A stretch of 64,000 nt of DNA, taken from positions 1,129,287 to 1,193,286 of the forward strand of contig CAXIPT010000010.1 in the NCBI GenBank assembly GCA_964030475.1, in the 5' to 3' direction. This document shows positions 19,951-32,188 of the stretch, piece by piece. Below the pieces are notes generated by a model. It was not told the origin of the DNA, did not search any database, and worked only from the letters and a program-made list of their open reading frames with translations. The stretch comes from Tethya wilhelma. Taxonomy: Eukaryota; Porifera; Demospongiae; Tethyida; Tethyidae. The first letter of the stretch is position 1. Every line of letters starts with the position of its first letter. Made by a program: the position numbers and the translations under genes.

Positions 19951-22900
19951 TTATTTCGATAACTTTTTCAGTTCCTCAGCTAAAACATCATAGTTCACAA
20001 GAGGTAGAGCTTCAATCAATCTCCTCCAAGAAACTACTGAAGTGGATGAAATTCTTCCATGAAGCCACCTATGGAACATCTCCTCACAGGCCTTTTCACA
20101 GCTCATGGGGTTATCACGAGCTATGTTGTTGATTGTACGCTGTTCAAAGTCAAGGAAGACTGCCACCTGGTCCCATTTGCTAGCTATCTCATCAATGATC
20201 TTGAGCGGCTGTTCCTGACCTTTGACCTTGAGTTGTTTCAACAGGAACAATTGAGGTTTGTCATCTGTATGTATGTATGTATGTATGTATGTATGTATGT
20301 ATGTATGTGTGTATGTGCAGTGTATGGAGCGCGGCCAATAGAAGGGAAGTATCCAGTCCCTGAATAATCAGATAGTACTAAGCTTGCTATGACTGTCGTA
20401 ATCATTGATATTCCCCGGTATCAACCACTTACTGTGAGTACCTACCATGTGTGTACTTTAATCATCTACAATGCTTAGTGTGATGGACTTCCAAACTTTA
20501 TTGGGATCAATTAATGTGTCAACTCTGTCTCAACTAGTAAAAATGATAGCCGTCTATACAGCACAGCTCAGTGATACAGTCATGATATTGGTGTATAAAC
20601 AAATGCAACATATACAAATTATGAATTAGATTGTATACATGCATGCATGCATGCAGTGCTTGCAAGGAGTACTCACACAGCGCCTTACCAAGTGATGGAA
20701 GGTCAGAGCCTTCGAATTCTAGCAGCAAATCAGCATCGTCTTCATCTAGATCTGCATGAGTACATAACATGTGCAATAGACAGCTGATGTGACCATATAC
20801 ACATACACTGTATATAAGCTTACATGTACTTACAGTCAATATCGTGCAGCCATAGCAGGTGTGTTTTGGTAACTTTTGTACAATTTTCTTCATCCAAACT
20901 GCAAAACAACCACTCCTGGTTTTCGCTCACGGAAGCAAGATGGGGAAAAAGGACGCTTTCAGAGCTACAACTTGAACCGCCATGGGAAAAGTCACAAAAG
21001 AAAGCAAGCTGAGGTCGAAGATGCTTATAATTCTGTACTATTGAGGCATTTTCTAAACCATCCAACACTACTGAACAAATACCAAGGCAATCGTTCTTTG
21101 ATATGCTATCACCTGGGACTCGAACGTGAAGTTCAATGAACTTGAGAGAGTAGATGAGTGTGATTGTGACAGGAGACGTTTTAAAGCGAAACTTTACACA
21201 GTTTTTGTAAAGGCATGAAGGTGTGCCATGCTTCAAAATGATCTTCCAGTTGGATCGATTTTCTAAGAAGGAAATGAGTGAAGTGAAGATTCCAGAAGGA
21301 AACCATTGGCCAGGGTAGTGAATGAGAAGGGGAACTAGCTTATCTTTGCTTGGATTTAGCCGGTAGGATGCTAGCTCTTTAGTAGGTAGTTCAGGAAGAA
21401 CACAAGGCATAAAGTAGTGATCATCTGATATCTTAGCGACAACTAGCAAATGCACTAGCAGCTGTAGAAGATCTTCTGAATCAAAGAGATCCTCCACAAA
21501 ATGTGCTGGGAACATTTTGAAGAGTTCTGCACTAACAGTTCCGTGATCTCGAAATCTCTGTGACTCACTGTCACATCCTACCTGTTGCGACTTTGATTTC
21601 ACATTTGGTTTGCAACGTAGAAGATGACTGTACTCGACTAACTCACTCACTTTGTCTAGAAGTACCTGAGCTGTGATAAAAACCACATTCGGAAGGATTT
21701 TTGGGAAATATTTGAAGATATTGAGACGTACCAATAACTCTAGAGCTGCCTTAAGTCGAGGCTCATCCATTCCCAACCCTTTTGCTACCTTGAGACATTC
21801 CTCAAAACCGAGCACACAAGAGCTTTTTTTCTGGGACAATTTTTGTAATAACTGCTCAAGAAGAAACCAAACAATTGGTATCTTTACTGGATCTTTCTTG
21901 CATCCGTTTATCACTGCTTGCCTAAAGTCACTTACAACTTTGTGGTCAAAATCTTGTGGTGCTATAGAATTGACAGGATACAAGAGTGCCTCTGGTTTTG
22001 AAAGACGATAGTACGACAGATGGTTTTTGAATCCATCATGCTGGAGTAGCATTTCATGGAGGCATTTGTTTTTCTCTTCGGAGCTCTCTTTACACGAGGC
22101 CTCAAGATCTCTATGTGTGCCAACAAAGAATAGCTCTGGGCACTCAATCTCACCAGAAACATTGTTTCTAGACTGCATTGTCTGAAGACAATTTTGAAGG
22201 ATCTCCAGGTGGGTGAGTGAAGAAGGATAAGGCTCGCCAGAAAGCTCCCCACCTTTCCTATAGTATTCAATCATCGGCCGACTATCCAACTCTTCATTGA
22301 GCTTCGTAAAGAACACAGCTCCAGACGCATGATGTACAAATGTGGGGAGCAATTCGTGATATTGCGGTTGGCCTCCACTGTCTACAAGATATACCCAGTC
22401 ATCTTCTTTTAACTTTTTGGAACCATCTGATTCATCTATTTGCTTGAGCAATTCTCGAATTACTTCTGAATCTAGGAGATCGGTAACACAAGCTTGCTTG
22501 TTACTGGAAATTGAGTCATCACTTGTGACGTTTAGTCGCTCAGCTGAACAGCTTGCGCTTGATCCAATCAGTTTATGACTTGTAGATTTATGTTTGGGTG
22601 ACAGAGCATTATCAATAGTAATTATTGGCTTTGTGATTTTTGCTTGTTCGGTCATTTTATTTAAACTCTCTCCACTGTCACCAACTTGAAGCTGAGCTAT
22701 AGTGGTTGGTTTTGGAGGCGATATAGGCAAATTTTCAGCTAGAAACATTTTTCCTTTTATCCTTTCAGCAAGTAGTGTTAGCAGACCTTCTGGTGTTACA
22801 GGATGCCATGTAGATCCACCTTGGTCTAATTTTGCTCTTGAAACCGATATTGCTCTAACGGCACATTCTGCAAGAGGTGTACTTTCTCGTTTTTTGAGAG

Positions 22901-23067
22901 GAGGAAGGTTGAGGACAAATCGTGCAAAGCTCGATTTTCCAGCACCAGCAACGCCAATAAACAGGAGGACGACCATATTGCAGACTACAAACCCAAACTG
23001 CATGGCTTCATCAAATAGCGTCTTGGAATCAGTAGTCTCTGCTACAGTAACTGTATTAACAATGTTG

Positions 23068-23114
<47 letters not shown>

Positions 23115-25284
23115 CGTGCGTGCGTGTGCGTGTGCGCGTGTGTGTGCGTGTATGTATATGCACTTTTTTCGATATAATTATGGCAAAAACATAATTTTTA
23201 TAATCAGCCTTGTATGCATACATATAAGCACGGACAATGTAAAAGTGTAGTTGCAGGACAGTGAAATACGTACCATTGAGAGCATCGGATTCAGCTGGTT
23301 TGGGTTTTTCCATGGCAACTGGATAGCCATCACACACTGGTAATTCAGGCAAGAGAAGCATACATGGCAAACCAAGCTGGTTTACCAACAGCCCTGAAAT
23401 GAGCTTGTACAAACTGTCTGCATGTGAGTTAAAAGCATAATGTAATAATTACATATAATAATAATAATAGCTGTCATGACTGCATGCATGACAACTATTA
23501 TACTTACCGAAATTCCATCGAAATAGCTTGAACTTTCCATTGATAGTTCTGCTAATGATAATATTCAGCACTTTCTTGTTACTGTGATTATCTAGTATAA
23601 TTATACATTGACAATGTGTTTTAAATTAATCATGGAAATTAATATGCATGTCATGGTTTACAATATTCAACGCATGATAAAATTTGGTATACTTACCTGC
23701 TTGGGAATTCACAACTGCTTGAGAACTGTTTGGCACATTCACTGTGAGTGCATAGGATCCAACTACTGTACTACTGTTGCGGACGACAAAAGAGCCAATA
23801 GGAAGAGGGCTTATGAACTCTTCGGCTTTTTGTCGTGTCATCTCAGGATAAAACCACTGTCTGACAGTAGATTGAACTTTGAACTCTAAAGTATAACAAT
23901 AAAATGAATGCTGCCTCAGTCAACATAATTTATACACAATACTTAAGTTCATAGCTATCATGCAGTTGAGCTGAACTGACCTGAAACTTCAGCTACTACA
24001 TTACTGAAAGTATGACTTGTAAATTTGTGAAATTCATCCGATTCTGTATTGTAAAAAAAATTGCACTCACATGTTAATTACTTGACAAAAAGTATAAAAA
24101 TCAATTACAAGGAGCTAGCTAGCATGACTTGCTTCACTCGCCATGCTTCTTGCTTTTAGTCAGTATATATGCAGAACTCATGATAATCATAGCTACCGAC
24201 TGCATGTGTATATGCATGTCAGAGATGACCATATAATATTATAGTACACCCGTTTCTGTCATTATTTTTCAGTGATTATCAGTTAAAGTATATTACTTCT
24301 GAATCAGATGCCATGCGTGAGTATACACTTATCAGATAATTTGAACTTAGCATCATAGTACATGCATGCAGTCTACACGTATTTATGGCAAATGTTGAAA
24401 CATAATTATATTGTTTGTTGTGCATTCCCTTTATTTCCCTATAGATTTGATGATAATAGCAATACAATCATGTTTACATATGAATTATATACAAGCTTTA
24501 CCATATCTAGGCATTATGAGCAGCTGTTGCATCGTGCATGCATATATGGTTGAGCTGTATTGTGCACTTTCAGCAATAATTTTTGATATGCTAAATTAAG
24601 GTTTTGACCTACCATTCTGTAATTTCATCACATCACCAATGCAGCTATGCGTCCGAAATGGTGTAATCATTTTGCCCACCAGTTCAGTTTGTCCAGCTCT
24701 GGCAAACGCTGAAGCCAAGGTTGCATTAGTTGCTTGTTTGCTGTCTACAGACTTGAGTTTATTTAGCCACTTCTCAAGCAGAAGCAAAGTACGCCTAAAG
24801 TTAAAGTGCATGTGCATGTTGATCATAATAATATTTCAGTTTAGTAATCTACCTACAGTTTACGGTATCTGTTGATCCTATGGGTATAAAACAATAAACC
24901 ACAACGTTATTGTTACCGTTGGCATGTTAGTTTAAGTAATTAAACACTGTAATTATCTTACCCAGCATTGCTCAAATGGTAATTTTTAACAGTCTCAATA
25001 TCTTCTTCTGTCAAGAGTGGTGGGTCTAAGTGATTCACAATTGACATCACTTCATCCCATTCATTTGGCAAATGGTCAGCTATTTGAAGTAGGCATTTGT
25101 GACTCAGAGGCTTGGCAGCAAGGTCATCTTTCAGGCCATATTTCTCTTCATTCCCAACACCAAGAATGTCAAGGTTGTCCTCAAGTGTAAAACCATGAGC
25201 ACGTTTGATGACTTTGACCTGTTCTTCTGCTTTCAACTTGTTATAGCCAATAGTAACACGCTTTGGAGACTTGGCATGAGACAT
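19951..25284 (-). CDS. Death - SH2 - Roc/COR GTPase - Death protein, about 1167 aa
   Basis: Eight exons join with matching phases and total exactly 1168 codons: 25284-24962, 24794-24613, 23885-23697, 23591-23508, 23417-23274, 23038-20834, 20751-20689 and 20264-19951. Residues ~75-150 form a death domain (LPNEWDEVMSIV...). Residues ~175-300 form an SH2 domain: WFYPEM, GSFVVRNSS with the FVVR arginine, YALTV, GKFKLF and FDSLYKLI. Residues ~330-1040 form a Roc-type GTPase plus COR-like region: P-loop GVAGAGKSS (~337), DSGGQPQYHELLP (~527) and GTHRD (~614). There is a Ser/Lys-rich insert of about 170 residues between P-loop and DSGG. Residues ~1080-1150 form a second death domain. There is no signal peptide, so it is probably a cytosolic scaffold coupling phosphotyrosine binding to death-fold assembly. 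Additional small exons cannot be excluded. Confidence 0.75.
20266..20314. repeat. (TGTA)n microsatellite at a splice acceptor
   Basis: Tandem TATG/TGTA units lie directly upstream (minus strand) of the last-exon acceptor of the SH2-Roc-Death gene at 20265, so length changes could alter splicing. Confidence 0.9.
23071..23155. repeat. (TG)n / (CGTG)n microsatellite in an intron
   Basis: A compound TG and TGCG repeat in the short intron just upstream of the large Roc-COR exon. Confidence 0.95.
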
Positions 25285-26226
25285 ACTCGCTCATTCGTAG
25301 TTTGCATGGGTAGACTTCTTTTCAGATCAGTACGCGTGTCAAGTCCAGTTCGCCATTATATTAGTAGGCGTGGCCAGCCCCGGTACGTAGCATTACGCAT
25401 GCGTAGAAAGGCGCGATTCTCGCATGCCCAAAAAATAACATTTGTCAGTTAATACACAGATAATTTCGGTTAGTTTAGCACTAGATTCCAAAGAAAGTCT
25501 TGTCAAGTCATAGTCTGATGCTGAAAATTTTGCTAAGTCCACATAATACTGATCCGGATCCATTTAAATTTTAAACTGAACGACCTTTATAGTCTACCTG
25601 TTGTCAACAGGCTATAATGCCATATTATTATGGTGTTGTATGACAATTATCTTAATATTTCAATAAATCTTTCCATTCTTCAGCTAAATCGTCATACTCG
25701 GTTTCACAATAATTAGAGGGAATCTTTTCCAAGAAAATTGAAGAAACCACATTGTATGACAGACACAGGGTTCGCTGAAGACTAGTGGATTATTATACCC
25801 TTTCCATGATCACATTTCCATGTTCCTGACCTCTGAGAGTTGACCTGAGTTCCCTCAACTTGGACTATTGAGGTTTGTAATCTGTATTACATTTTTGTAG
25901 TGTGTGTCAAATGATAAGATCAAAATTCTCAAATGGAAAATGCATGCAAAAAAGGAGGACACTGTAATGTCAGGTTTATTAAAATTTATATGGCACAATG
26001 TTAACTGTTAACATAAAACACATTATGAAATTACCCTTCCATTTATGAAATAGGGCTTGCTAAATTTTGTAGACTTTTTGGTAAATTTCGACATTTTTAA
26101 AATTAAAACTGAAAAAAAATTGCTAAAAAATAACATGCTGCTTTTGCCAGAAAAAAATTATCATCTTTAGAATGTAGGAATTTTTCGAAACTTTTAGCTA
26201 AACAAAGTGAAATGTTGCATATCTAT
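25285..26226. other. promoter-side flank of the SH2-Roc-Death gene
   Basis: The first ~150 bp upstream of the ATG at 25284 contains a GCCATTAT YY1-like site near 25350 and an ACGCATGCGT palindrome near 25395 resembling an NRF-1 core. The rest is AT-rich with no recognised exon. Confidence 0.35.
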
Positions 26227-26250
26227 GAGGTGTACAAATTTGTACACCTC
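26227..26250. repeat. 24-bp perfect palindrome with TACAAATTTGTA core
   Basis: GAGGTGTACAAATTTGTACACCTC is built on a TACAAATTTGTA core. Related palindromes occur at 26264-26283 and 26698-26719 within 500 bp, so this is a small local cluster of one palindromic motif. Confidence 0.85.
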
Positions 26251-26697
26251 CAAAATTACGAAGAGTATACAAATTTGTACACTTTCAAATGTAAAAAATG
26301 TATACATGTAAAACAGAGGTCAAAATAACTTTTCTAGAGTGCATGGTTAAATGTCAGTACAAACCTCAATTTGTGTGGTCATTTTACCTAAGTGTACTGC
26401 CAAAAACTGGCCACAGTTTTATAGTACCACTGAGCACCTGTGTTTACATAGAGACATAAGGGACGGCCTGATGCTACTTACAACAAGTGGCTATTACAAG
26501 GCAAGAGCCACAATGTTAATTTCAGTGATAACCAGTTTTGTCTGGTCAAGCTGACCGCGCATGAGCTGTTTTGAGTGGACAATTTGGTTACTTGCACGGT
26601 AAATGACCGATGACCGCATGTTATTTTGGACTCTGATATATATATAAATATATATATAAAAAAATTGTACAAATTTATATACCATTGGTCAGGTCAA

Positions 26698-26719
26698 GGG
26701 TATACAAATTTGTATACCC
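26698..26719. repeat. 22-bp perfect palindrome, same core
   Basis: GGGTATACAAATTTGTATACCC shares the ATACAAATTTGTAT core with 26227-26250. Confidence 0.85.
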
Positions 26720-26877
26720 ATGTCGGAATTCACACATCTTTGTTCAACTTTGGATACTTTATGTAAGATTTTGTCAAGATTTGAAATAATTAAGACTAGT
26801 ATGCTGAAATTTTATAAAAACTTAGTGAATTTTAGCACCCTCTCATATAAACGGAAGACCAATTCCATAATGTGTTA

Positions 26878-27640
26878 AGTGCGATTTTGACAAAAATTAC
26901 CATTTTCCAATTTCACAAGTAAACCATATCATTTGAAAGCTCTCATCACTCTGACCACAATGGTGCCAGTCCCATTTCAATACGACCTTCCTAGTCTGAG
27001 ATAGGCTTAGTAATGTGTTGCTAGGTTCTTGGTTTCTCATCACGTATGATGGTTTTAGCTAGGTTCTTGGTTTCTCATTACTGTATGATGGTTTAGGTTC
27101 TCAACACATTATCAAGAATATATCTCAGCCTAGGAAGGTCGTATTGAGCTGGATAGGTACGATTGTGATCAGCACAAAGAGATCTTTCAAATGATATGTT
27201 TTATTGCCAGATTTGAATTTTGATGAAAATCATCAAAAACCATGGATTATAGCCTTTGGTCAAGTGCGATTTTGACAAAATTACCATTTTCCAATTTTAC
27301 AAGTAAACCATATCATTTGAAAGCTCTCATCACTCTGACCACAGTGGTGCCAGTCCCATTTCAATACGACCTTCCTAGGCTGAGATAGGCCTGGTGTTGC
27401 TCACCGGGGTTCTTGGTTTCTCATCATGTATGATGGTTTTAGGTTCTTGGTTTCTCATCACGTATGATGGTTTTAGGTTCTTGGTTTCTCATCACGTATG
27501 ATGGTTTTAGGTTCTTGGTTTCTCATCACTGTATGATGGTAAAGGTTCTCAACACATTATCAATAATATCTCAGGATAGGAAGGTCGTATTGAGCTGGGA
27601 TTGGTACCATTGTGATCAGCACAAAGAGATGGTGCTCTGA
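26878..27640. repeat. two tandem fold-back units with a 34-bp minisatellite core
   Basis: A segment of about 128 bp at 26878-27005 (AAGTGCGATTTTGACAAAA... to CTGAGATAGGC) recurs almost identically at 27261-27391. After each copy comes a minisatellite of 34-bp units (TTCTTGGTTTCTCATCACG + TATGATGGTTTTAGG), about two units in the first copy and four in the second. Then comes an inverted part of the arm (27118-27205; 27565-27630, CTAGGAAGGTCGTATTGAGC type). The block is therefore two head-to-tail copies of an arm-core-arm element. No coding potential was seen. Confidence 0.85.
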
Positions 27641-28384
27641 GTTTTGATACTCTAGAACGCTTTTGGGCTGCTGTGGTGATACTAGCTATATAGTGGGATA
27701 TTTGTAAAAAAATGCGGTGTGCGTGCAACAAGGATGTTGATTACATACTGCTGTATGTCACCATGTTGAAGTGTTGCATCCACACCCATTTTTAATAATC
27801 GTCACCCCCTTCCATGATTCATACAATGGTTTCACCGTTTCACCTGTATTCCAGTTGAAAGAAATTTTCCCTGTTTTTAAGTCAGAAATCACAAAAATTT
27901 AATGTCTGAGTATAAATGATGTAGGTCCATCTGATACCAAAAATGTTGATTCCCTTTAAAGGGCCTTGTATATACTGGTGGGGAGACTTTTGACAATCCC
28001 ATGAATTGGAGTTTCAGAAGAAGCTTGTACATGTAAGATATTCATTGTTCTTTTGTATTCCTGTGGGTAGTGCTCGTTAAGCCAGACTTAATTGTCTTTA
28101 AAAAAAAATGTTATTTTACTATTAATTTTAAGTTTGTATGATATGCATTCATTTGAGCTCAAAAAGAGAAAAACAATTAAACAACTGACCTCCAGCAAAG
28201 ATCGAGCATGCATGCATACTACGGATTTGCACAGACATAAAATCACAATCATGCATGCACATAATTACAATAATTATCAGCAAATCACCACTGACATCCA
28301 TGTAATGATAACTGTTGGAGCATACATCCATCCATCAGATACTATTTCCTTTCCTTACATTCTGAGTGAGTGATTATGGACTCT

Positions 28385-28388
<4 letters not shown>
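27641..28388. other. intergenic, nothing recognised
   Basis: AT-rich sequence with scattered GCATGC words. Open frames here are short and lack domain features. Confidence 0.4.

Positions 28389-28442
<54 letters not shown>
28389..28442. repeat. (GA)n microsatellite
   Basis: An uninterrupted GA run of about 54 bp. Confidence 0.97.
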
Positions 28443-28444
<2 letters not shown>

Positions 28445-28794
28445 CACTACCTTCAAATCCATGCATGGTCACTTTCATATGTGACAATATAGTAAGTTAT
28501 AGCTAGTTCAATCTTTGAATTCTCTTATAATCAAGAAAAGATGCATGTAGATCGAAGTCTATTAAGGATAATAGTCTTGTGCATGAAGAAGCTTCATTTC
28601 ATGATCACCATCGATCTTTGAGCACTTCAATTTTTCGATTAGGATAAAGGCTATTAAAGAAATGCAGACAACCAGCAATATTCTATTATGTGCTAATTGG
28701 TGCCCACCAAAATAGTTAAAACAGTCGTCAATAATAATTATTTAGTTTAATTTAACTCAAAAATCAAACAACAATAATAATGATCATATAGATA

Positions 28795-29158
28795 TATAGT
28801 AAAAATTTTATAAAAATTAGAAGTGTAGGAATGGGCAGTGCGGTAAAAAGCAATGAAACAAGGTAAGTCTCTGAATTTCGGCACATGACTACTTCATTTT
28901 CATGAGTCAATTGCAAGCCTTGAATCCATCATTATAAATGTCGGTCATTTGGCTTGTGAGTCAATGCAAGCAATCACTTGACTGATTTGATAAAAGTAAC
29001 AAGTATGTAGAATGTAGGTACACAGTAATGTATATATAAGAGTTGGGCACAAAAAATGAAGTAGTCATGTGCCGAAATTCAGAGACTTACCTTGTTTCAT
29101 TGCTTTTTACCGCACTGCCCATTCCTACACTTCTAATTTTTATAAAATTTTTACTATA
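28795..29158. mobile_element. fold-back MITE-like element with perfect 106-bp arms
   Basis: The arm at 28795-28900 (TATAGTAAAAATTTTATAAA... to ACTTCATTTT) is the exact reverse complement of 29053-29158, with a 152-bp loop. The identity of the arms implies recent origin or active gene conversion. A diverged single arm recurs at about 48038-48143, so the sequence is dispersed. It has no coding capacity. Confidence 0.9.
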
Positions 29159-29853
29159 CTTGTTCATTCGCTTTTTTAAACACCAAGGTGCTCAATTGCA
29201 TGGAGACAATCACACAGCAGAGACTAGTCTGAGTCAGTCTTTGTACAAAGGCAGAAGTGTACATTTGATGCGCATGCGCATTATATGCATGCGAACCACG
29301 TGGTCTACTGACGACCTTTACCTACATCAAAATGGCTAAATAAAAAGTACAGTATTTTATATCGAGATTTTCAAAGCTGCCTAGATTTTGTTTGCTACTT
29401 TTTCGCCAAGAAACAAGCCAAAAAGGACGTACTACAGATGAAATGAAGTCTCACTATATAGTCAAAGTTGGCTCAATGCCTTTAGTTTGTCTGGAAATCG
29501 CGTTCAAGTAAGTCAGTTAGGAAGGAAGGAAGGAAGGAAGGAAGGAAGGAGAACAAAATTGCACTCTTGTGGCTTCTCGCCAGCGCTCTCTCCAGAGTGC
29601 TCCAAAAACTTTCTGCCAGTTTTCTTGGTTAATACAGTAAGTAAACTGTCTGGGAGAGGCTATAAAATGCATTTGAAGGCTTAGCCTTGTTTCCCTGAAA
29701 ATTTATAAGCATGAACATTTTGTATTGTGTCAATGGGACAGTCGACCCATTCCTACTATACGTACTACCGTACGTATGATAATCATGCATAATATTATAC
29801 TTCAAAACTCAACTTATAATTATATCAGTTAGTAACTCATAATCAAACTGTTA
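29159..29853. other. intergenic with (GAAG)n and a dispersed CGTACGGTAGTACG repeat
   Basis: Contains a GCGCATGCGC NRF-1-like palindrome near 29270, a (GAAG)n tract at 29521-29551, and at about 29733-29785 a copy of the dispersed repeat ATGGGACAGTCGACCCATTC...ACTACCGTACGTATGAT, which recurs inverted at 35267-35305 and 53272-53300. Confidence 0.6.
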
Positions 29854-31266
29854 CTACAGTTCATCGAGATCAAATTCCATAAGTTCGTTCGGATCTGGCT
29901 CGGTTTCTTTGTCAACATTCGACTCAGTTTCTTTTCTTTTGGCTCGTATCTGCTCTAATAGCTTAGCTCTTAGATCAGCACGGTTTACAATAGGTGCAAC
30001 GCTATCACGAGAATCTTCCGGTGGTGGCTTAATTTGTGTAGGAAGACTCACTGCTGATGGTGAGACGCTGCAACTGGCTGTTCGGAAGTGTGGTGTTTGT
30101 ACCACAATTTCATTCTTGAACTTGATGACGTACTGCCAAATGTACACCTCCTCACCAGCTTTGAGGGTTCCTTCCATTTTGGTTGTATTCGTATTTGTTG
30201 AGGAACCAAGTACGTTGAACTTGTAAGACAAAGCAACTGAAAATCGTTGCTTTACTGCAGAAGCGATCATCTCCCCAACTAGCTCTTCCATCGTTATCGG
30301 TACATCTACAAGATGATATTTAAACTCACTCTTCCATTCTTTAGTGACAGACTTCACAAACTTTTCGTTGTAACCGATCTTTGCTTCGTCATATTTCCAA
30401 GTTGCAGGTGTGTTGCTATGATAGACCATATCCCATTGGCCTGTCATAAATGGCAATAGCTCGCATTCTCCTGGTAGAAGATTACTCACGGATGGGTGCA
30501 GGTCAATTGTGTGGCCTTTTGAGCCATTTTTTGGAATATCTTCAGGAAGGATGAAATTTAGAAACTTTCGAGGAAATATGACCCGATTTGTTCGCCCTCT
30601 TTTGTAGACATCTGTACGAAGGTTGTACGTACGATAGATACGGACACGACCTTTCTCATCTTTACCCTCCACTACGTTGTACACCATGTTACCGCAAACC
30701 TTGCTCTTTGTAGCCCAATAGAAACATCCTTGCTTGGAAGTATCATGAAGATCGAATGTAGTGATGGGATTTTCATCGAGATGCGCTGAATTGTAGTGTT
30801 CAGAAGGTTTACATTCACCTTCAAGCAGGCTTTCATATACTTCAACTTTATCTCCTGGTTTTATGACAATGAAAAAACCAATTGCATCGTGATTCCTATA
30901 TGTGGAATTAGCAAGGTAGAATTTGCCATCTCGACATTTTGGATCAATAGCCCCCTTCTCTTCAGCTGGTGCTTTCAGGTCTCTTCCACTGTACAAAATA
31001 TTTCCCTTCAGCATGTAAAACTGATTGAATTCTTCACCCACGTATGTGAAATCTGTAAAAGCATGGTAGTAGCCAAAATAGTGATCTCCATTCTTCCAAG
31101 TGTCATGAAGAGTGAATACGGTTGGGCCCATGTCATTAAACGTTCCCTCCTCGAGGTCTTCAACCACAAAGAAGCATCCAAGATCAGAACGAATTATGTA
31201 GGTTTGTCTGGTACCAAGAACATTGATCTCTTTCGTCGGTCCAGATAGTTTTTTAGACATTTCCAT
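29854..31266 (-). CDS. type I member of the array family, about 470 aa, intronless
   Basis: Begins at the in-frame ATG at 31266-31264 (MEMSKK); the frame is open further upstream but only from non-ATG codons. The family signature is present: NVLGTRQTYIIRSDLGCFF, HDTWKNGDHYFGYY, FYMLKGN.LYSGRDL, then CRDGKFYLA and GCFYWATK, i.e. four degenerate repeats over residues ~30-290. A C-terminal domain follows (EFKYHL, LVGEMIASAVKQRFSVALSY, EEVYIWQYVI, VVQTPHF). Unlike other members it carries an extra tail of about 70 residues, rich in Lys and Glu and ending EFDLDEL. No signal peptide or TM is visible, so it is probably cytosolic. Family and function are unknown. It is head-to-head with the broken type II copy at 32189. 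Confidence 0.75.
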   Translation of the reverse strand: MEMSKKLSGPTKEINVLGTRQTYIIRSDLGCFFVVEDLEEGTFNDMGPTVFTLHDTWKNGDHYFGYYHAFTDFTYVGEEFNQFYMLKGNILYSGRDLKAPAEEKGAIDPKCRDGKFYLANSTYRNHDAIGFFIVIKPGDKVEVYESLLEGECKPSEHYNSAHLDENPITTFDLHDTSKQGCFYWATKSKVCGNMVYNVVEGKDEKGRVRIYRTYNLRTDVYKRGRTNRVIFPRKFLNFILPEDIPKNGSKGHTIDLHPSVSNLLPGECELLPFMTGQWDMVYHSNTPATWKYDEAKIGYNEKFVKSVTKEWKSEFKYHLVDVPITMEELVGEMIASAVKQRFSVALSYKFNVLGSSTNTNTTKMEGTLKAGEEVYIWQYVIKFKNEIVVQTPHFRTASCSVSPSAVSLPTQIKPPPEDSRDSVAPIVNRADLRAKLLEQIRAKRKETESNVDKETEPDPNELMEFDLDEL

Positions 31267-32188
31267 GGCTATATGAATTGCTTTGTAGACAATTTTCACC
31301 AGTGAACTGAAGTCAAGACTCAATAGGGATTGTATGCACGGTGCTTTTTCAATCAATTTGCAGAATTGGCTAGAGTCACTCAGTCTAACTTCAAATTTGA
31401 ACTCAACTCACAATATAAAAAAATGAGTGAAATAACTCATAAAATAGTCAGAATATGAATGTATGAGATCATACAAAGTTTTGCATGAGGTGTCAATATG
31501 CATGGTCCATGCACACATCCCATGTTGTTCTTTGATATGCATGAAATTCACACCTGTCACGTAAAAGATTAAATTCTTTGTCATGCACTTTGTGGGTGGG
31601 TAGTTGATGGTCACTGTGTATGTGTATATATGCATAATATGAATGTATGACATTAATAATGTATTGCTGGAATAATGGACAGATCCAAATCCCACCCCTA
31701 ATCTGCAGACTCTTGCACTAAGCTAAGTGTATGCCATATTGTTTATCAATATAATTATTGCATAATAATTATGTATACAATAATGTTGTATGCATGTGTG
31801 TATATACATAATTCCACTGAATGTAAAATTTATGATCATTATCATAATAATATTATTATTATTCATTAAATTTTGTGGGATGACATTGGAATTCCATTAT
31901 AGGTTAATAAAATTTATTTCTTTTCAATTGAGACAAGAGGAAAGAAAAACAAACATCTTCAATCAAATGTTATATGGTGCTATAATATGAATTTTTTTTG
32001 CCATGTGTATAATGCATAATTATCATTGTATATGCGCACCATGGCAACATAATTATTTTGGCATGCAATCAGAGCTTACAGTGAGAAACTGTTCAGGACA
32101 TCTGTGACATCGGCTCTATTGCAAGCTGTTTGATTTTGAAAGCAATTTGTTTGACTTAATTATTGTGCCTACTCTGTAGAGACAAATC
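31267..32188. promoter_or_regulatory. divergent intergenic region between type I and type II copies
   Basis: About 0.9 kb of AT-rich sequence separates the two divergent starts and should carry both promoters. No motif was confirmed here. Confidence 0.4.

Noticed and set aside
31267..31356. N-terminal extension of the 29854 gene to 31356
   Set aside because: The extension begins at a non-ATG codon; the first in-frame ATG is at 31266 and matches the start position of relatives.
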